Shown piece after piece: positions 12,528 to 24,000 of a stretch of DNA of 64,000 nt. The stretch is from Beroe forskalii (Eukaryota; Ctenophora; Nuda; Beroida; Beroidae). The position numbers and the translations under genes were made by a program. Numbering within the stretch: position 1 is the stretch's first letter; every line of letters starts with the position of its first letter. Location of the stretch: positions 1 through 64,000 of the forward strand of contig WFMF01000155.1 of NCBI GenBank assembly GCA_011033025.1. Direction: 5' to 3'. A model generated the notes under the pieces. That model did no database searches and was not told the DNA's origin. It was given only the letters and a program-made list of their open reading frames with translations.

Positions 12528-13550
12528 TTTCACCCATCCCTAGCGCAACACTTGGAAATTTGGAAGGTCGTGTAGCGGTAAAAGTGGCGCGCGGCGGATC
12601 GAGGGTAGGATATCTAGGTAAAATCCTACTAAAAACTGCAATATTTTTGTATCCAAAACCCAATTAAATTGCCATAACCAAAACCGCCTAACATAAAAAT
12701 CCTGGCCTTGCTCTAACCAGATCCCTAGTTTTAGGCGCGCGCGACGAAGCCCGCATAGGTGTGCGTACGCGCGCCGCGCAACGCAGACAGGGATATACGT
12801 GTTTAGCAAGGTTAGGGGAAATCCGGAAATCCGGGCCCTAATCTAATAAGATGTTACTTTGCTAAACACATATATCCCTGCTTTAGCTTTGCAAGACGTT
12901 GTCTGCCCCATATTTTTTTCTGACTCTGCGAGTCGGGGCGCGCGCGCGCGCGCGCGAGGGGGCCAGGCGGCAAGCAACGCCTGGCAATCCCTGGCCCTGC
13001 TTGCGTTGCGTATAATTGCGCGGTGCGACGGTGCGTACACACACCTACGCGGGCTAAAAAAAGATGTTCATGTTACCTTACCTTACGCCGCGCGCACTTA
13101 TACCTATACCCCTGTTTGCATTTGCATTGCACGTCGACCTAAAGCTAGTATTAAAGCTATATCCACGTCGGTATCTTTTCGCATTGCTCACAACTTGTCA
13201 TACGTTGTAGGACCTGTTTTGCGCGCGCAAGAACGTGTGTTCAGAGAACACGCACGCTTTTTGAAGAAAAGGCGCGCGCTCGCGAACAAACAGGGACACA
13301 GCATGTGGCAATTTCCGCCGCGCGCCCTTTTTTCAGCGACCCTACTCAAGTCTCCAACTTTCTGCGTGTTGCGCTGCGCGCTAGTTACCACATACCACAT
13401 GTTACGTGTGTACTGTCCCTATTCCCTGTTTGTTCGCGCTTGCGCGCGCTTTCCGTAGAAAAGTCACATTATTTTGCCTTTTCTCTGAAGAGGCGCGATT
13501 GCGCGCGCAATATAAGGCTCCGTATCATGGATTAACGCGCTAGGGATGGG
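12528..13550. mobile_element. ~1-kb GC-rich element with 20-bp terminal inverted repeats
   Basis: The ends are ATTTCACCCATCCCTAGCGC and its reverse complement (13530-13550). The interior is full of alternating CG runs and carries a palindromic CAGGGATATACGTGTTTAGC pair near 12790 and 12857. Long frames such as 12859-13458 are products of CG-rich composition without family likeness. Confidence 0.7.
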
Positions 13551-13561
13551 TGAAATCTATC

Positions 13562-13870
13562 TATTTGATGGATTTCTCCCATCCCTAGCGCGCAACACTC
13601 GGAAGTTTGGAGGGTCGTCCCCGCGGAAAATCTTGTGTGCGCGGCGGAGGGTAGGGTAACATCCTACAATCTATTTATAAGATCAGGATTACTTGGATTA
13701 TAAAGCGCGCTCTGACTCGCAGACAACGTCTGGTTCCTAAGCCCGCATAGGTGCGTGTACGCGCCGCGCGCTTCCCTACGGGATCGGGACACTGTGCTGG
13801 GGAAGCGCGCCGCGCGAGCCACACAGGGATATACGTGTTTAGCAAAACGTCTGGCAAGGTACGCAATGTT
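13562..13870. mobile_element. Second, partial copy of the GC-rich element
   Basis: It starts with the same CCCATCCCTAGCGCG end, the GGGTAGGGTAACATCCTAC block and the CAGGGATATACGTGTTTAGC block, but is shorter than the 12528-13550 copy. A third fragment interrupts the satellite at 61867-62057. Confidence 0.65.
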
Positions 13871-13985
13871 TAAAAATGTTATTCAAAAGGGCAACAAACA
13901 AGTTTGATATCCGATGGCTTTCAGAACCCCAGCAAGTGATTTTTGGGTGTAGCAGCCCTTACAAGGTCTTTTGTCGTCATAAAAT

Positions 13986-14877
13986 ACAGAGTATGATAAT
14001 AAAACAAGGTTTAAGTAACCAAAAAGTCCCAATACTGTACACACAATCACACTATCTGTCTAGCTGGATGACTTTTTACAGCCATTTAACTCGTATACAA
14101 CGTCTAGAACAATAATTACATATTTGAAACCTTATATGCAAAGTTATATTCTGGCTAAATTCTGGCTAAAAATCGAAAAATTATATCCCTGTTAGAAAAT
14201 AAAAAATTTATCAAACACCTAAGCGTAGAACAAAAATACCAAATGTTTAAAACATTTTCTTAATTAGGCGACTAGTTTGTGCCTGCTACCATGAGTTCAA
14301 TGTAGTTTTTGTTGATAAATACTTTTTACTTCCATTTAATAAATTTTTTGGTAGTTTTTAAAAGCATTTTGTAATCATCTTATTTTCTAAAATTTTATAC
14401 GATGTTGTAGAACCCTTTGGGAACATTTTCAAATGTGGTTTTTGTTCTACCAAGTTATAAATGGTAAATGGCTGTAAAAAGCCGATGCAGCTAGACTGGA
14501 CACCCAAAGCCGATGGACACCCAAAGCCGATGCAGCTAGACTGGACACCCAAAATGTTTCATTTTAATGTTTTGTATATATAATGGAGTGAACATTTTGG
14601 GTTTAAAGTTGGTTGAAATCAACCTTTTACATTTTTAACTTAATTTATTTCATTGGGTTTTTATTAACATGCAACCTTTTTACATCTTTGGTTTTGAAAA
14701 TTTTCATTAATTTAACATCTGTTCAAAACAGATAATTGTTTGAAAATACCGTGGGTATAGGTGGATGTTATAAGTGGGCTTTAATTAATTAGTAATTAAT
14801 TAGACAGATAGTGTGATTGTGTGTACAGCATTGGGACTTTTGGTTACTTAAAACCTTGTTTTATTATCATACTCTGT
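13986..14877. repeat. ~0.9-kb foldback sequence
   Basis: 13986-14061 pairs with 14802-14877 as a ~76-bp inverted repeat, and an inner pair joins the segment near 14070-14090 with 14460-14485. 14480-14560 has a short duplicated CACCCAAAGCCGATG motif. 14287-14384 recurs as a direct copy at 15024-15125, immediately before the SDR fragment. Confidence 0.75.
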
Positions 14878-15133
14878 AAAAATGTTATTGATAAATGGAC
14901 ACCTGTGTTCAAAGGTGTGTTCTTAATGTAAACCAATGAATTGAATATTGTTAAGATTTGTGGTGGTTCAATACCATTAATTTTATCTTATCTTATCTTA
15001 CTTGTTCTTACCGAGCTAGTTATGTGCATGCAGAGTTCAATGTTCATAGTTGATAAAATGTTAATATCTACTAACTGATTTTTACTTCCATCGGAAATAT
15101 TTGAAAAGCATTTTGTTTTCATCTGAGGGTGAG

Positions 15134-15846
15134 GTTGTGTGACTAAGAAATTGGGAACAGATGGTTATTTTATTGATATGACTGATTTCCTTTTTAAATG
15201 CTATGATGGTCATTCTTATTCTGATGATGTCAAAGCTGCTGTTTTGAAAGATTGGAGCTCTGAAGAGGGTGGTATGTTTGTATTTACTGGATCAGGAAGT
15301 GTTTATTCTGAAAACTCTGGAAAGCCTGTAGATGAGAATTCTGATGTGAAAAAAGAGACAGAGAGAGAAATCACTCTGTTGAATTCAGAAGACAGTGTGA
15401 TCAATAATGGTGGAGTTGTACTAAGATTTGGTGGCCTGTATGAAAAAAGTTCAAAATTAATCAATTATTGGCTTGGTTTAGATGAAGGAAAGGAAATTAG
15501 TTCCTGTCCCAATGGACTGATAAACTTGATCCACTATGATGATGCTGCAAGGTGTATTATTAAAGTCTTATTAGCTCCTAGTGATCACATTGGTAAGCTA
15601 TTCTTGGTGAGTGATGGAGTACCAATGACTAGGGACTCCATCTGTAGAGCTGCTTTAAAATGTCCCCTATATCATGACAGGAAAATTCCAACATTTACTG
15701 GTGATCCAACATGTGTTGATGGAAAGAAATATCAAACAGCTTTAGTTCAGGAAAAAATAGGTTGGGTTCCAAAGTTTACTTCTTTTGAAGGATTTATGGA
15801 AAAATATTATGATCAAGAGTTAGACATGAGTGATATAATGCCATAA
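15134..15846 (+). CDS. YeeZ-like atypical SDR (NAD-dependent epimerase/dehydratase family), 5'-truncated
   Basis: An open frame of about 235 codons without introns ends in TAA at 15844-15846. Residues match the C-terminal two thirds of YeeZ-type atypical short-chain dehydrogenases: MFVFTGSGSVY (beta strand and Ser/Tyr region), GGVVLRFGGLYEKSSK, NLIHYDDAARCIIKVLLAP, GKLFLVSDGVPMTR and a final EKIGWVPKFTSFEGF. The N-terminal Rossmann GxxGxxG segment is absent; a TGA at 15130 closes the frame upstream. The first in-frame ATG is at 15178; alternatively an AG at 15132-15133 could be a splice acceptor, but no upstream exon was recognised. An A-rich tract follows about 40 nt after the stop. It is either the last exon of a gene with unseen upstream exons or a 5'-truncated retrocopy. 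Substrate unknown. Confidence 0.68.
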
Positions 15847-15880
15847 AATACTACTAATCATAGAATAATATGACTTTGAT

Positions 15881-15902
15881 AAAAAGAAAAAGAAAAAAAA
15901 AC
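15881..15902 (+). other. A-rich tract after the SDR fragment
   Basis: A run of almost only A with a few G lies about 40 nt after the SDR stop and follows ATAATATGA. It could be the remnant of a poly(A) tail of a retrocopy. Confidence 0.4.
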
Positions 15903-16347
15903 TTGGCCAATGGCCAATTCAAAATGATAACTAAAGAATCAATGTGTAACACACTTTTCTTGACCTTCATCATTATTCTTCTATGAATTGTAGCACAATT
16001 CTGCCAAACACAAGTTGGCACACCAGTCTTGTTACAACCTAGTCCTACCTATGAGTTTAAATGATCTTGAACATAATTCATGGTTTGTTGTCATCATCAG
16101 TAACACCCTTTTGAAATAGGGATATGTGAAACAATTGATCTGACAGGATGCATCCATTATATGGCCCTGTTTGTTTTAGTTATATGAATTTTATGTTTGG
16201 ATAGGCAAGGTGTGTGCTACTACTACTGAATGGGGATTGATCTTGCCATGAGCAACAATTTGACTCATTGAAAACAATCCATTTGTCTTTCATAAGGTCT
16301 TAACACATAACTAGAACCCACATTTTTCAATTCTAAATTACTCCAAA

Positions 16348-16590
16348 GCTTCATTTCATATGCACATTTTGGTTTTAGATTACACTTACATATCGTTTGA
16401 TAATGAACAATAGATAATTATTACTATTGCAATTTAGCTGGATAGACTTCAATTCCAAATAACTTTAAAAAATAATTATAATAATTATTAAACTTCATTT
16501 TATATGCACATTTTAAGTTTTATATTAAATTGATATATCTTTTTATAATGTAACAATAAATGATTACTATTGCAATCTAGCTGGAGTGAC
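16348..16590. repeat. Two direct ~95-bp repeats upstream of IQGAP
   Basis: 16348-16446 and 16494-16590 both run CTTCATTT..ATATGCACATTTT to ATTGCAAT..AGCTGGA with scattered differences. They lie in the AT-rich 5' flank of IQGAP exon 1. The remaining 15903-16713 holds no other recognisable feature. Confidence 0.6.
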
Positions 16591-16713
16591 TCTTGAAATG
16601 ATCCTAAAGCTGAACTATATAATATGGCAAATTATTATCTCTTAATTCTATCAAATTTGAGGGGGATATGATTGAGTCAACACTTTTATAGTAAGGAATG
16701 TGCCATACAGAAA

Positions 16714-18066
16714 ATGACTGACGCAGATGGCACAAATTCGTTATTTGGTGGGGTATCAGATGTGAGAGCTAAAGCACATAGCATACATGATAACCCTCGC
16801 TTCTATGATGATGATGAAAATGGAATTGAAAGCAGAATTACTGCTGATGATATGGATGAGGCTCGACAGGAGAATATGGCATATGAGTACTTGTGTCACT
16901 TGGAGGAAGCCAAAAATTGGATAGAGACATGCATTAAAGAAGATGTAGGTGCCACCATGGACATTGAAGAGTCATTGCGTAATGGGGTCATATTAGCAAA
17001 ACTAGGACATTATTTTGCTCCTGATGTAGTGCCACTCAAACGTATCTATGATAGCAATCTTGACCGTTTCAATGAGAGGGGATTACATTTTAAACATACT
17101 GACAATATCAACTTCTGGATGAGAGCTATGTCCAGTATAGAATTGCCTCAGATATTTTTCCCAACAACACCAGATTTGTATGATAAGAAAAACATGCCTA
17201 AGGTTATTTATTGTATTCATGCACTCAGCATATGGCTGAACAAGTTAGGTAAAGCACCTAATATTGAGAACTTGCTTGGAATTGCAGAGTTCACTGAGGA
17301 AGAAATCAGTGAAATGACAAGAGCTCTTCAAGATTATGGAATTTCCATACCAGCATTCAATAAGATTGGTGGAATCTTAGAAAAAGAAATTGGTGTTGAT
17401 GAAGCTGCTAAACATGCTGCTGTCATAGCCATCAATGAGATCCTCCAGAAGGAAGATCCAGATTCAACTCTTGAGAAGCTTCAGAATAAAAAGGCTTACT
17501 TTAACTATATTGAAGTACCCAATAAAGTGAGATACCATGAAATATTGTTTTTAGCAAAGTTGGATAAAACAGAAACAGCATTAGAAGAAGGCAAAACTTC
17601 AGAGCAAAGTGACATTTATGAATTTTATTTGACACATACTGAAATTCAAGATGTCATTGATGATATCAATGATATTGTTAGGAAAGAAATTGCTGAAAAT
17701 AAGTTTAGATCAGCTATCAGTGATATCAACAAGTTATGTCTTAGTGAATCACCTGAAGAGCTATTGGAAGGGTTGCTAGTGACAGCTTCTCGTGTGAAAA
17801 ATGTAAATGATTCTAATGCTGATCTATATTTAGAATTCCTCAAGACTGCTAAGGAGTCAAGGGAGGGCAATATCACTCTTGAAGAAATTCAAGAAGTTGT
17901 TGAACTTGCCAATGAAGAGATGCGTAAAAGGAGAAATCTGGAGGGTGCCCTTGATACACTTCATGAAAGTATCTTATCTTCCAATATTGAAGGCACCTAT
18001 GAGGCACTTCATCATGCAGCATTCAAACTCCCTCCTCTTCACAAAAGTGCAGCTCCCAAATACCAG
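16714..18066 (+). CDS. IQGAP: IQGAP exon 1: CH domain and IQGAP repeats, unusually large and AT-rich
   Basis: One uninterrupted 1353-nt exon encodes residues 1-451. The start chosen is the ATG at 16714 (MTDADGTN), just after a possible acceptor AG at 16709-16710. The frame also stays open upstream to about 16672 but without an ATG. The CH domain holds NMAYEYLCHLEEAKNWIE and GLHFKHTDNI, both close to vertebrate IQGAP. Codons end mostly in A or T, unlike exons 15-21, which end mostly in G or C. The donor is CAG|GTCCGT at 18066/18067; failure to splice would end translation at 18162 and give a CH-plus-repeat short form. Every later exon is 58-361 nt. Confidence 0.93.
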
Positions 18067-21000
18067 GTCCGTGTACATGCTGTTACTTTCTTTGCTCATT
18101 ATCGGACTTTTTGTTATCTGCTTCATTTCGTATTAAATCGTTTTCCCATCGACGTTTGTTAATAAATTACCTTTAAAGCAGGTCTCTAGAATATGACTCA
18201 ACCAGGTTGCCATTAAATAATTATGACGTCTTTGTTTCATATTAGTTTTCCTTATGAATTAATAAGAAAGTTTAAGTAGGAAAATAATGTTTACTATTCA
18301 AAATGACTATTTTTCCAGGCCACCCTGTTTTTCGAACATGCTAAGCAAATGGACAAAGCCCAAAAAGAAGGGACAGAAGAAGGAGCTACCGCCCGACTCT
18401 CCCACGCCCAGATTCATGATTGCGTCAAATCAGTCAACAATCAGGTTTAATCATAAACCACTTCACTCCTTTATTGGAGTTGGCCTGGTCGTTAAGATGA
18501 ACCCAATATTCCTGTATTATCTAGAATTGTCAAGCACCTGACTTTCTTATTTTTCATAAATAACATACCTTTCATATACTTTGGAATGTATTCGGTGCTA
18601 ACCATTTATAACCACTGTTGACTTCTACTACGAATCACGATTCATCCTAGGCAAATCTATCATATCTTTGCAATTCACCAGGTGAAAGAAGTGAGGAAGT
18701 TTGCAGAAGCTATCGCAAATATCAACGGCTGCCTGATTCAGGATGATCCCCAAGAAACCCTTGCTGCTCTGCATGTACAAGCTGCAAACATCAATGAGGT
18801 TTGACTCTAATGCGCGAATTTTGTTTAAAGTTGTTGTATTTTTCTTAGAGCTACAAATCAATTTTCTTAAAAAACCTTTATTAAACCCAGATATTCTGAA
18901 AGTTGAAACCAGCTGAAACTGATTTTGAATATGGATTAAGCGCTGGGTGGACCTTAATAAGAACCTGTAAGAACTCGCTCTGCAGGTGTTGGAGCGATGT
19001 GCTGAAGACTACCACGTGTGGATAAAGGAAGGAGTGTCAGTCAAGAAGCAGGAGGCAGATGTGGCGGATGGGGACAGTACCTGGGTAGAAATGAGGAGCC
19101 CAGATAACCAGATCTTCTATTACAAACCTGATACCAAGGACCTTGTCTGGGTGAGTGGGATTGCGGGATATCAAAGACCAATGAATACATATGCTAAAAG
19201 ACACGAGCTTTTAGACAAATCAATAACTAGCTAACTTGATAATATAGGTACTGTAGGTAACATCCATCATTGTAGGATAAATAAGGATTTTAAATACGAA
19301 ATAATTATGCAACTCTCACTTTAGACTTGAAATAATCTTGAAATAATCTGAGTATTATGTAAATAAGTAAGCCAACCCCCGAGCATAATAACTATGATTT
19401 GAGATTGCTTGGATGAGTCTTCTTTTATAGTGATTTCGACAACGCACAGTGTAAGCTTAGTGTGTTAATTTGATTAGACCTATCCTTTTTGTGCATTGTC
19501 AAGCAAGTACTCATCAGCTGATGAAGTAGTGTCAAGACTTGAGCTGTATTGACTGACTTACTTTTACGACAATGACAAAGTGATATATTACCTTATGAAG
19601 TTCTCCGTTGCCTACTCTGTACCTCTTCAGTTTAATCTCACTTCCAGACCTTTTATCTGTATTCTTCATTATTCCACCCCCTCTTTCCACTCCCCCAATC
19701 TCACTTCCCCTCCTCTTCACCCCTTCTCTTCCCACACCCCTCCTTCTTAACCCAGATATGCCAAAGGGGTGGAAAATAGACCCTCAAAGTATGGCGCTAT
19801 GCTGTTGAGCTGGTAACTTCTCTAGTGCTGGAAACTATTTTTATACATAGGAGAAGGATCAAATTTTTCAGAATAGAAAAAATTTTAGGATTTTATTAGA
19901 TAGTTTTGCAGCACGGTGGCCCCAAAAATGGCGAAAATCCGAAATTTCAATTCGATCACTTTGACGTGCCACTGTACTCATAATTTCGACTTATATGACG
20001 TCAAAATGGTTGCTTTTTGTAGCAGAAAGATCAAATTTTGATAGTACCAATTTTCACTTCATGTGGAGCTCAAATTTGAGACCTATAACCTGGGCAATAT
20101 GGTGGGGTGGAAATCCACCCCTTTGTCCAATAAGCCAGAGGTCGTTCGAAAAAAAAGTTTCATAAAATTTCAATCTGAATGATTTATTTCACTATTTATA
20201 TGATTTGGTACGGTGAACAAAACTCATTTTCCGACAATATTTGTCCGTTCAGGATTTTGGGGTGGAAAATCACCCCTTTGTCCAATATGAAGTATGAAAT
20301 TTCAGATGATTAACAAATATGTTTCCATTGAAAGAATAACGTGCCAAGGTGATTTTTTGGCGATTTCTGTGACAAAATATTCATGCTAGAACAGGTTTAC
20401 CTACGAAAATGGTATATTTTTCGGGATTTGGGGTGGAAAATCACCCCTTTGTCCAATATAATGGGTACAGGTCGAAATGACGAAAATCGATCTGAGGGCC
20501 ATAAAACTGAATTGTACGTAATTTTTTCATTATTTCAGCATTGTATAGACGCCTTTGAACAGAATTTACAAGTTTGGAAAGGTTTGGGGTGATTTTCCAC
20601 CCCTTTGGCACCCGAGGACCTGGTTTTTGAAGGCTGAAATCTTGAATATCAGAATTCACCAAAAACACTTCGGTTACGGACAATTTACATAGAAGATACG
20701 TTTATGTGCTCAAAATTTATCGTTTTGGTGTCATTTACGTCATTGTCATTACTTTTGTTCTGCGAATAACAGCATTTGAAGATATTTGTGGAACAAAAAG
20801 GTAATGAGAAGGATTTTCGTGGTGAGTCGGCCCACGAATTCTAGAAGGTTAGCTGTTCTGGTCATCTAAGTAAGTAAGTAGTGATTCCTGTCGCAGACTG
20901 TTATTTGTTAATATTGCCCTCCCTGATACATTCCAATGGGGTACCCTGACATCACTTTGGCACTTTAGCAGTACCACAGCAGTCATGTGGCAGGCCAACG

Positions 21001-24000
21001 CAGTAATACTAGGGTAGCATGGTACAGTTAACTGCTGGTGCTTAGTACTCACAACAGCACCGCGATATGACAGAATCTACAATGGCAGTTCAAGCTTCAG
21101 TCTTCATGGTTGTCTGATAGTATTCAAACACTAGTAGCAAACATCAAAAATCGCGTCACTGAAAACCAAAGCAGGTAGATCTTGAGAAGACCAAGTCACT
21201 GCCAGAGAGTTATGGTGGTTCTTAAGCAGTGCTATAGCTTTATTTCAATAATGTGACTGCATCATCGATGTTATATATAATGACAATTCAATTGACAATA
21301 AGGCACTTAAAACCTCTTTTGAAACAGGGCACCTAACTGTTATATCACTGCAAAGCTGGTCTGGTAGTAAAGCAGCAGTGCTTTTGCAGCACCACAGCCA
21401 TAGTTTCACTGTCAACTGTATATCGTATACCTCAGTAATTCCATAAATCTATTGGATTAGTAATTCACCTGTTCCGACGTCATACTGGCGCTGCTAAAAA
21501 AGTAGTAGCTGCAACGGAGTAAGGGGCTGCACACACGTGGATTATAAGCCATGTCGACTACAGTCTACGCCAAGTTTTGGGGTGAAGACACACGACGTGG
21601 AGTATAAGCCACGAATCCTACGTGTGTCTTGTAGACTATTGTCAACACACGTTATCGTAACAAAATATCGAAAGCAGTTTCTTCTGAGTCCCCGAATAGA
21701 AATTGATTGACGGAATTTGACATGATACCCTCGGATGCTCTGATTGTAACACAACACAGGAAGTATCGGAAACATAACCCCTATCACTTTTCTTGCTTTT
21801 GATTGGTTAATGACACGCGTGATACAGCGTTCTGATTGGCTAGCGTTAATGTATATAACTTTTCTCGGAATTATGTACAGTGTCGACTATAGTCTACAAG
21901 ACACACGTGGTTTACAAGCCATGTGGATTGTAATACCACATTTAAGACCGGTTATTTTTTCATGGACTAATCTCCACACTTTTGCTTCAAGTATAGTCGA
22001 TACTTTCACCCAAGACACGCGTATGGATAATAGTCCATGGGTAAGTTATCGACAGCACACACGTAGCTTATAAGCCATGGCTTATAGTCCATGGCTTATA
22101 AGCCACGTGTGTGCACCCCCTAACGGTGCTGCCCTTGCATGCAGTACTTAACCACCGTTGTGCTATGTCACTGCCGCCACCGCAGCAATGATGTGGTAAT
22201 CTTGATACTTCTGAGTGGCTCTTCGGTGATACTGTTAATACTTTCAAATAAGACTGACACGGTCTTTCATGAGCACTGCCATTAAACGTCTGTAAAGCAG
22301 GGAGGCTGCCATGACCATTCCGCATGACCATGCACCTAACTGTTATATCACTGCAAAGCTGGTCTGGTAGTAAAGCAGCAGTGCTTTTGCAGCACCACAG
22401 CCATAGTTTCACTGTCGACTGTGTATTGTATACCTCAGTAATTCCATAAATCTATTGGATTAGTAATTCACCTGTTCTGACGTCATACTGGCGCTGCTAT
22501 AAAAGTAGTAGCTGCAACGGAGTAGCGGTGCTGCCCTTGCATGCTGTACTTAACCACCGTTGTGCTATGTCACTGCCGCCACCGCAGCAATGATGTGGTA
22601 ATCTTGATACTTCTGAGTGGCTCTTCGGTGATACTGTTAATACTTTCAAATAAGACTGACATGGTCTTTCATGAGCACTGCCATTAAACGTCTGTAAAGC
22701 AGGGAGGCTGCCATGACCATTCCGCATGACCATGTGCAGCAAAGCTTAAAAAAGACCGGATACTGCCGTTTCACTGCCGTAGCATGTCAAATCTCCAGTA
22801 TGTTAGTATTCTCATAGTATTGCTGGGGCTTGCCATGATACAGGCTTACTTGAAAGTTGAAGCTGCCGTTGTACCCTCTATCTTATTCTCTTATTACTGA
22901 GTTAGTGCTGTATCATAAAGATGGCCGTAGCACTGCAATATGGAACTGCCGTGGCCCATAAGATTATTATGGCGTTGGCCTGATACTACATTAAATTGCC
23001 GTGACACTGCTGTAAGACTATCATGAGGCTGCCGTTTTACAGCACTATGTACATCTTCTGCCGTATCAAATAGTAGTTCAGATAGGTTCCAACAGTACTG
23101 TGGCTATCCCACAGAACTGCTGTGGTACTGCTTAGTACCAAAGAGATGACCGGGGTGCCCTGACATCTGGAAAGCCGCTACTGTAAGTCTGCCAGAGCAA
23201 TAACCATTGAAGAGAGCCAAGAAAGCCAACCTCCTAGAATTCGTGGGCCGACTCTCCTTAGAGGTTCGAAAATCCTTCTTATTTCCTTTTTGTTCCACAA
23301 ATATCTTCAAATGCTCTTATTCGCAGAACAAAAGCAATGAAAATGACGTAAATGACACCAAAACTATAAATTTTGAGCACATAAACGTATCTTCTATGTA
23401 AATTGTCCGTAACCGAAGTGTTTTTGATGAATTCTGATATTCAAGATTTCAGCCTTCAAAAACCAGGGTCTCGGGTACCAAAGGGGTGGAAAATCACCCC
23501 AAACCTTTCCAAACTTGTAAATTCTGTTCAAAGGCGTCTATACAATGCCGAAATATTGAAAAAATTACGTACAATTCAGTTTTATGGCCCTCAGATCGAT
23601 TTTCGTCATTTCGACCTGTACCCACATATTGGACAAAGGGGTGATTTTCCACCCCAAATCCCGAAAATATACCATTTTCGTAGGTAAAACCTGTTCTAGC
23701 ATGAATATTTTGTCACAGAAATCGCCAAAAATCACCTTGGCACGTTAGTCTTTCAATGGAAACATATTTGTTAATCATCTGAAATTTCATACTTCATATT
23801 GGACAAAGGGGTGATTTTCCACCCCAAAATCCTGAACGGACAAATATTGTCGAAAAAGGAGTTTTGTTCACTGTACCAAACCATATAAGGACACCTTCAT
23901 GTAAAAGTGGCAATTTTGCCTGATTCCAAGTTTTGTCAGAGAATGTGATTTTATTATCATTAGACAAAGTTTACACAATAATTGACCTTGACCTTCGTTA

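Noticed and set aside
12859-13458. 199-codon open frame
   Set aside because: Lies in the CG-rich repeat element; composition explains openness and no family motif is visible.
16672-16713. Upstream extension of IQGAP exon 1
   Set aside because: Starts at TTG, not ATG; the sequence to the ATG at 16714 does not match the family and includes a likely acceptor.
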